NCBI GenBank assembly: GCA_039045975.1
Contig: JBCCJA010000052.1
Location: forward strand, 1-28,664
From: JBCCJA01 sp039045975
GTDB taxonomy: Bacteria > Planctomycetota > Planctomycetia > Planctomycetales > Planctomycetaceae
Direction of reading: 5' to 3'
Length of the DNA stretch: 28,664 bases
A model generated the notes under the pieces. The model had not been told where the DNA came from, did no database searches, and saw only the letters and a program-made list of their open reading frames with translations. The translations under genes and the position numbers were made by a program. Shown here piece by piece: positions 25,315-28,664 of the stretch; position 1 is the first letter of the stretch; every line of letters starts with the position of its first letter.

Positions 25315-26229
25315 ATGCGTTCTTGCATAGCCGCGGTCGGGCTGGTGATCGCTTTGCCGGCCCCGGCGTCGGCGGTGACGATCAATTCGTTTTTCGTCCC
25401 GGAAGGGGCCTTCGGGTTGGCGTCGGTCCAACCACCCGATACCGGCGGACTCCTCATAGGCGGCGGCGCCCCGTCGTCCCTCCAGTTCGGGGGCGGGAAC
25501 ATCGAAGACGTGTTCGCCGCCGCCGTCGACGTCTGGGAATCTGTGATCAACGACCCGGGCAGGGTCATCAACGTGGGCTTCGCGTGGGGCGACCTCGGTC
25601 CGGGGGGCACGCTGGGACTCGCTTCCGTCCTTTCCCCGACAGGCTCGAACACACCGCTCGCGGGGGTCGTCACGTTCAACAACAACCCGCTCGTCGGCAC
25701 GCAGCCTTTGAACTGGTTCCTCGACGACGACCCGACCGACAACTCGGAATACGCGACGTCGGTGACGATTACGGACGACTTCGGCGGGGGCGAACTCGTC
25801 AGCGGCCGCAGGCTGACCGACGCGATCGGCGACGCGGCCGGCAGCTTCGATTTATTCACCGTCGCCCTGCACGAGATCGGCCACACGCTGGGACTGATCG
25901 ACGCCGGGGTCTTCCCCGACCCGATCACGATCGAGAGCCCACTCCCGTTCGCCGGCTCGCAGCTGCGGACTACGCCCGACAACGGAGGTCACCTGTTACC
26001 GGCCGACTTCCCGTTCGCCGTGATGCAGACGACGATTAATCGCAGCGAACGCCGGTTGTTGAGTGACGCCGACATCCTCGCCACCGCCCAATTGACCGGC
26101 GTGACGGACGTCGTCGTCAGCAGCACCGCCGAACCGACCCCGGTCCCGGAGCCGTCGGGCTTGACGCTATTGGTCGTCGCCGGCGTCGCGGTCCCGTTCG
26201 CGAGGAGGCGGACGGATCGCGCCGCCTGA
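25315..26229 (+). CDS. PEP-CTERM-anchored matrixin-like zinc metalloprotease
   Basis: A 304-residue exported protein. A signal peptide (about residues 1-20, ending ASA) is followed by a mature domain with the zinc signature HEIGHTLGLID at residues 186-196 (HExxHxxGxxD). VMQTTINRSERRLLSDADI downstream can serve as the Met-turn region of metzincins. The C-terminus is a PEP-CTERM sorting signal: VPEPSGLTLL, a hydrophobic stretch, then ARRR. An exosortase is therefore implied elsewhere in the genome. GGGAGGG lies 5-6 nt before the start, and an adjacent GTG at 25312 is possible. The third zinc ligand is Asp instead of His, as in some family members. The substrate is unknown. Confidence 0.88.
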   Translation: MRSCIAAVGLVIALPAPASAVTINSFFVPEGAFGLASVQPPDTGGLLIGGGAPSSLQFGGGNIEDVFAAAVDVWESVINDPGRVINVGFAWGDLGPGGTLGLASVLSPTGSNTPLAGVVTFNNNPLVGTQPLNWFLDDDPTDNSEYATSVTITDDFGGGELVSGRRLTDAIGDAAGSFDLFTVALHEIGHTLGLIDAGVFPDPITIESPLPFAGSQLRTTPDNGGHLLPADFPFAVMQTTINRSERRLLSDADILATAQLTGVTDVVVSSTAEPTPVPEPSGLTLLVVAGVAVPFARRRTDRAA

Positions 26230-26283
26230 CTCGGCACGGACCGCCTCGATCTCTCATCGCCGGGCGTCACGGCCGTGCGATAT

Positions 26284-26784
26284 TTATTCCCGCGTCTGCA
26301 AAAACAACGCCTTCTTTTCCCCCGGCAGTGTGAAGTCGAAGCCGCAGGTCTTAAAGAAATCTTCGTTCGACGTGATCGCCATCACTTCGAGCACGTTCCG
26401 CTCTTTCGCCAGCCCGACGCACGCCGTCACGAGGGCTTTTCCGATCCCCCGCCCCTGGCGGTCTGCCGCGACGCAGAGGCTCCGCACCTCCGCGAGCTTC
26501 GGCGAGTAGATCTCAAGTGTTGCGAAGCCGACGACGCGGGGGCTGCCTGTAGACCTACCGGAGGGCTCACGCCCACCGCTCGCCTTGGCTTCCTGCTCGC
26601 TGTTCGCTATTCGCTGTTCACTCTCCTCCGCCACGAAGCCGGTCCGGACGAGTTGGTCCAACTCCTCCATCGTCCGGTCGAGCACGCGGCCGGCGGCCAC
26701 GAACGGGCGCAGGAACGCGTGCACGGCGGCGATGTCGCCGGGCGTCGCCGGGCGGACCGTGAAGACTGGGCGCGGGCTGTCCAT
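26284..26784 (-). CDS. GNAT N-acetyltransferase (ArgA-like) with repeat-derived insertion
   Basis: A 166-residue acetyltransferase. It opens with FTVRPATPGDIAAVHAFLRP, then RVLDRTMEELDQLV, and has the acetyl-CoA loop RQGRGIG (109-115) in a V-A-A-D-R-Q-G-R-G-I-G context, then FFKTCGFDF at the C-terminal end. The pattern is closest to the acetyltransferase half of N-acetylglutamate synthases, so a role in arginine synthesis is possible but not proven. Between strands FVAEE and VVGFATLE lies an extra stretch of about 30 polar residues (54-83), encoded by repeat DNA. The start at 26784 (MDSPRPV) is chosen over the longer frame to 26877. It is isolated on the minus strand between plus-strand genes. 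Confidence 0.87.
   Translation of the reverse strand: MDSPRPVFTVRPATPGDIAAVHAFLRPFVAAGRVLDRTMEELDQLVRTGFVAEESEQRIANSEQEAKASGGREPSGRSTGSPRVVGFATLEIYSPKLAEVRSLCVAADRQGRGIGKALVTACVGLAKERNVLEVMAITSNEDFFKTCGFDFTLPGEKKALFLQTRE
26536..26625. repeat. Repeat insertion inside the acetyltransferase gene
   Basis: 26592-26623 matches 1913-1944 at 27 of 32 positions, the GAACAG-unit family. The adjoining 26536-26591 includes CCGGAGGGCTCACGCCCACC, with no second copy in the window. Together they account for the extra residues of the protein and keep its frame. Confidence 0.7.
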
Positions 26785-26927
26785 TCCCGAACAGTACAGC
26801 ATTCTTAAGAGACACGTGACACGCTTCCGGGCTCGCGGCGTTTGATTTTGCGAGCCATACGGCTTCCATCGCGGCACAGATCAGCACGAAGTGCTGTAAC
26901 GCAACGACTCCGACGAACGCACCGCCC

Positions 26928-27653
26928 ATGCGTGACGAAGACACGTACGACCCCGACTACGACCCGGTCGCGTTCGACGACCGCGGCGAACGGTCCGGCT
27001 GCGGCTGCCTCGGCTACGTCGCCGCGATCCTGTTCGGCGTCGCGCTGACGCTCGCCGGCGGGACGGTCGGCGTCGTCGCGTTCGTCATGTCGCGGTTCGA
27101 ATTCTTCGAGACCCCTGCCGACGTCGCCGAATTCACCGCCGCCCGGATCGAGTTCGACGCCGGCGACTGCCGAGCCATCGAGGCCTCCCGCGGCGACCTG
27201 ATCTTCATGACCGTCTCCGAATCGACCTGGGACCCGCACCCCGACCGCCCGGGCGAGTCGGTCCTCGTTTTCCAATGGGTCGAAGGCGACCTCTCGCCGT
27301 TTGAAACCGACGTCTTTCACGCCACATACGAAGAGTTCCCGCAGCCGCTCGAAGGCCAGATCCTCGAAATCACCTCGGCGTCCCGCGGCCCGCTCGGGCT
27401 CGACGGCGCCACCGTCGACGCCCTCTTCGCCGACGCCGTCGACACCGAAACGGACACGCCTTACCGGCACGTCAACGCCGTGCTCGAAATCGAGAACGGG
27501 ACCGTGCAGATCACCTACGTCGCACCGTCCGAATTGGCCGACGACGAAGCCGTCGCCGACTTGTTCGCCCGGGTCCGCGTCGTCGGGATCGGGGACGGGC
27601 CGGGCGAACCGCGTCCCCCGCCGCCGGCAGACCCGGCCGCCGACGCCGGCTGA
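26928..27653 (+). CDS. One-helix membrane protein of unknown function
   Basis: A 241-residue protein I do not recognise. The acidic N-terminus (residues 1-22) is followed by SGCGCLGYVAAILFG and a membrane helix (about 27-53). The exported domain of about 180 residues is acidic and strand-rich, ending in a Pro/Ala tail. The Gly-Cys before the helix recurs in the next gene, where the same layout is found. The two genes are 75 nt apart on the same strand, so they may be co-transcribed relatives. ATG start; no clear ribosome-binding site. Confidence 0.72.
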   Translation: MRDEDTYDPDYDPVAFDDRGERSGCGCLGYVAAILFGVALTLAGGTVGVVAFVMSRFEFFETPADVAEFTAARIEFDAGDCRAIEASRGDLIFMTVSESTWDPHPDRPGESVLVFQWVEGDLSPFETDVFHATYEEFPQPLEGQILEITSASRGPLGLDGATVDALFADAVDTETDTPYRHVNAVLEIENGTVQITYVAPSELADDEAVADLFARVRVVGIGDGPGEPRPPPPADPAADAG

Positions 27654-27728
27654 CGTGATCCGCCCCGACGTTTCTTCCGTTGCCCTTACGCCCTGCGAAT
27701 TTCCTCCACGCCCAGACGGGACCGACCG

Positions 27729-28460
27729 ATGTCGAACGACGATTTTACGCACGACGACGCCCCGAAGTCGGGCGGCTGCCTGAAGTGGTTCCTGATCATC
27801 GCCGGCGTCGGCACGCTGGCGGCGATCATCGCCGCCGTCGTCGTCGGGTTCCTGGTCAAAAACTGGTTCGACAATAACGTCGAGATCACCGACGACCCGG
27901 CCCGTGCGAAAGTCGTCGCCGGCGAGATCGTCGACATGCAGGCGTTCCGTCCGGCCGCGCTCGAACCGGCCGGCGCCTTCAAGATGGACCTGTTCGGCGT
28001 CTTCGCGATGGAGGTCGTCGCGTTCGGCACCGCCGACGGCGGCATGGAGCAGGCCCCGCTGTTCGTCGGCCGCATGTCGGGCGAAGGGATTGCACAAGAC
28101 CCCGACGCGGCCCTCGGTCAGGTGCGGACCCAGGTCGCCAAAATGCAGGCCGAGGCCGAAATCGTCATCAAGGCGTCCGAGACCCGCGTGATTGACACGC
28201 CCGACGGACCGGTCGAGTTCACCTTCGCCGAGGGCGAGCGGGCCAACGACGGCGTCGTCGTCCGCCAGATCAGCGGGGCCGTCGTCGGCGGCGAGGCCGT
28301 CTCGATCCTGTTCCTCAGCCTGCCCGAGGAGGACTACGACGAGGCCGTCGTGCTCGAAGCCCTCCGCACCCTCGACTTCGTCGGCGTCGAACCGGGCGAA
28401 GGCGTCGGGACGCTGCCCGACGAAGAACAACCCGCCGAAGCCGGCTCCGTCGAAATTTAA
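27729..28460 (+). CDS. One-helix membrane protein of unknown function, partner of the upstream gene
   Basis: A 243-residue protein I do not recognise. The acidic start ends in PKSGGCLKWFLIIAGVGTLA, with the membrane helix at about residues 18-43, matching the layout of the gene before it. The outer domain (about 50-225) has strands such as FKMDLFGVFAMEVVAFG, ETRVIDTPDGPVEFTFAEGE and AVSILFLSLPEEDYDEAVVL, then an acidic tail. The pattern suggests a beta-sandwich exposed outside the membrane. An inverted repeat 22 nt after its stop may end the transcript. Confidence 0.72.
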   Translation: MSNDDFTHDDAPKSGGCLKWFLIIAGVGTLAAIIAAVVVGFLVKNWFDNNVEITDDPARAKVVAGEIVDMQAFRPAALEPAGAFKMDLFGVFAMEVVAFGTADGGMEQAPLFVGRMSGEGIAQDPDAALGQVRTQVAKMQAEAEIVIKASETRVIDTPDGPVEFTFAEGERANDGVVVRQISGAVVGGEAVSILFLSLPEEDYDEAVVLEALRTLDFVGVEPGEGVGTLPDEEQPAEAGSVEI

Positions 28461-28481
28461 GACCCAATAAAAGCCCGAGCG

Positions 28482-28539
28482 GTCACGCGAAGGGTCGATG
28501 AAGTGGACGGCGTCGCCTCGATGCGACCCTTCGCGTGAC
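28482..28539. repeat. Inverted repeat C, 16-bp stem
   Basis: The arms at 28482-28497 and 28524-28539 are exact complements with a 26-nt loop. The leading AAGCCCGAGC at 28471-28480 matches the first bases of repeats A and B, so it is a diverged member of that family. It lies between the converging ends of the upstream gene and the partial minus-strand gene, where it could act as a two-way terminator. Confidence 0.78.
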
Positions 28540-28551
28540 GAGGATTTTGCA

Positions 28552-28664
28552 TTAAGCGATGTCGGTCGTGAGTGAGGCGGTGTGGAAGATCGCGAGTTTG
28601 GCCGTCACGAACGGCCTTACGCGGCGGAACCGGCGTACCCACGGCGGCAGCGTCGTCAGGCCCC
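28552..28664 (-). CDS. Probable 3' end of a minus-strand gene (runs off the window)
   Basis: The minus-strand frame from 28662 down to the TAA at 28552-28554 is open for 36 codons and reads LTTLPPWVRRFRRVRPFVTA, ending SLTTDIA. Its third positions favour G and C, as in real genes here, and the stop lies just before the inverted repeat at 28482-28539. There is too little to name the product, and the 5' part is outside the window. Confidence 0.45.
   Translation of the reverse strand, partial: GLTTLPPWVRRFRRVRPFVTAKLAIFHTASLTTDIA

Overview
The window is GC-rich, planctomycete-type chromosomal DNA. This rests on gene content: two formylglycine sulfatases, a Tat-exported PhoD-like phosphatase, a PEP-CTERM metalloprotease, a secreted Val/Tyr/Thr-rich envelope protein, a Uma2 nuclease, an HXXEE membrane protein and many one-helix proteins of unknown function. 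Frequent GTG starts, few Shine-Dalgarno sequences and codons ending almost always in G or C fit the same picture. A high-GC Planctomycetia lineage is likely, but the genus cannot be named from this sequence alone. I see no tRNA, rRNA, CRISPR array, transposase or phage gene.

Layout. 0.1-4.4 kb (+): an ABC-2-type permease and two CNNM/CorC-like DUF21 proteins. Inverted repeats sit after the permease and after each CNNM gene. 4.7-7.2 kb (+): the envelope protein, a strong terminator, a composite repeat element, and a pseudo-receiver protein with a four-cysteine cluster. 7.2-11.3 kb (+): a PhoD-like phosphatase broken by a one-base frameshift, a second copy of the composite repeat, and a sulfatase. 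11.3-17.1 kb: gltX (-), a membrane-anchored unknown (+) overlapping tail to tail with a LigD-phosphoesterase-like gene (-), glnA (+), a small membrane protein (-) and a Uma2 protein (-). 17.3-20.5 kb: a short Arg-rich ORF (+), a secreted protein with SPOR-like segments (-) and a second sulfatase (+). 20.5-22.9 kb (-): rph, then a tight PH-domain / DUF4870 / HXXEE run. 23-28.6 kb: a 2TM-RCK potassium channel, a lipoprotein cyclophilin, the PEP-CTERM metalloprotease, a GNAT acetyltransferase (-), two one-helix proteins, and the 3' end of a minus-strand gene at the edge.

Housekeeping genes (gltX, glnA, rph) are mixed with planctomycete surface and export functions. The phosphatase and the sulfatases would act outside the cytoplasm, releasing phosphate and sulfate from organic esters. 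CNNM proteins, the potassium channel and the permease serve ion and solute traffic. No single large operon explains the window.

The most unusual content is non-coding. At least four dispersed palindromic repeat families occupy the gaps. One composite element appears twice in opposite orientation, and one copy is bracketed by a 15-bp direct repeat. Another family occurs as an intergenic inverted repeat and also as an in-frame insertion inside the acetyltransferase gene. Two repeat copies overlap or supply the stop codon of the neighbouring gene. I found no convincing new multi-gene defence or biosynthetic system.
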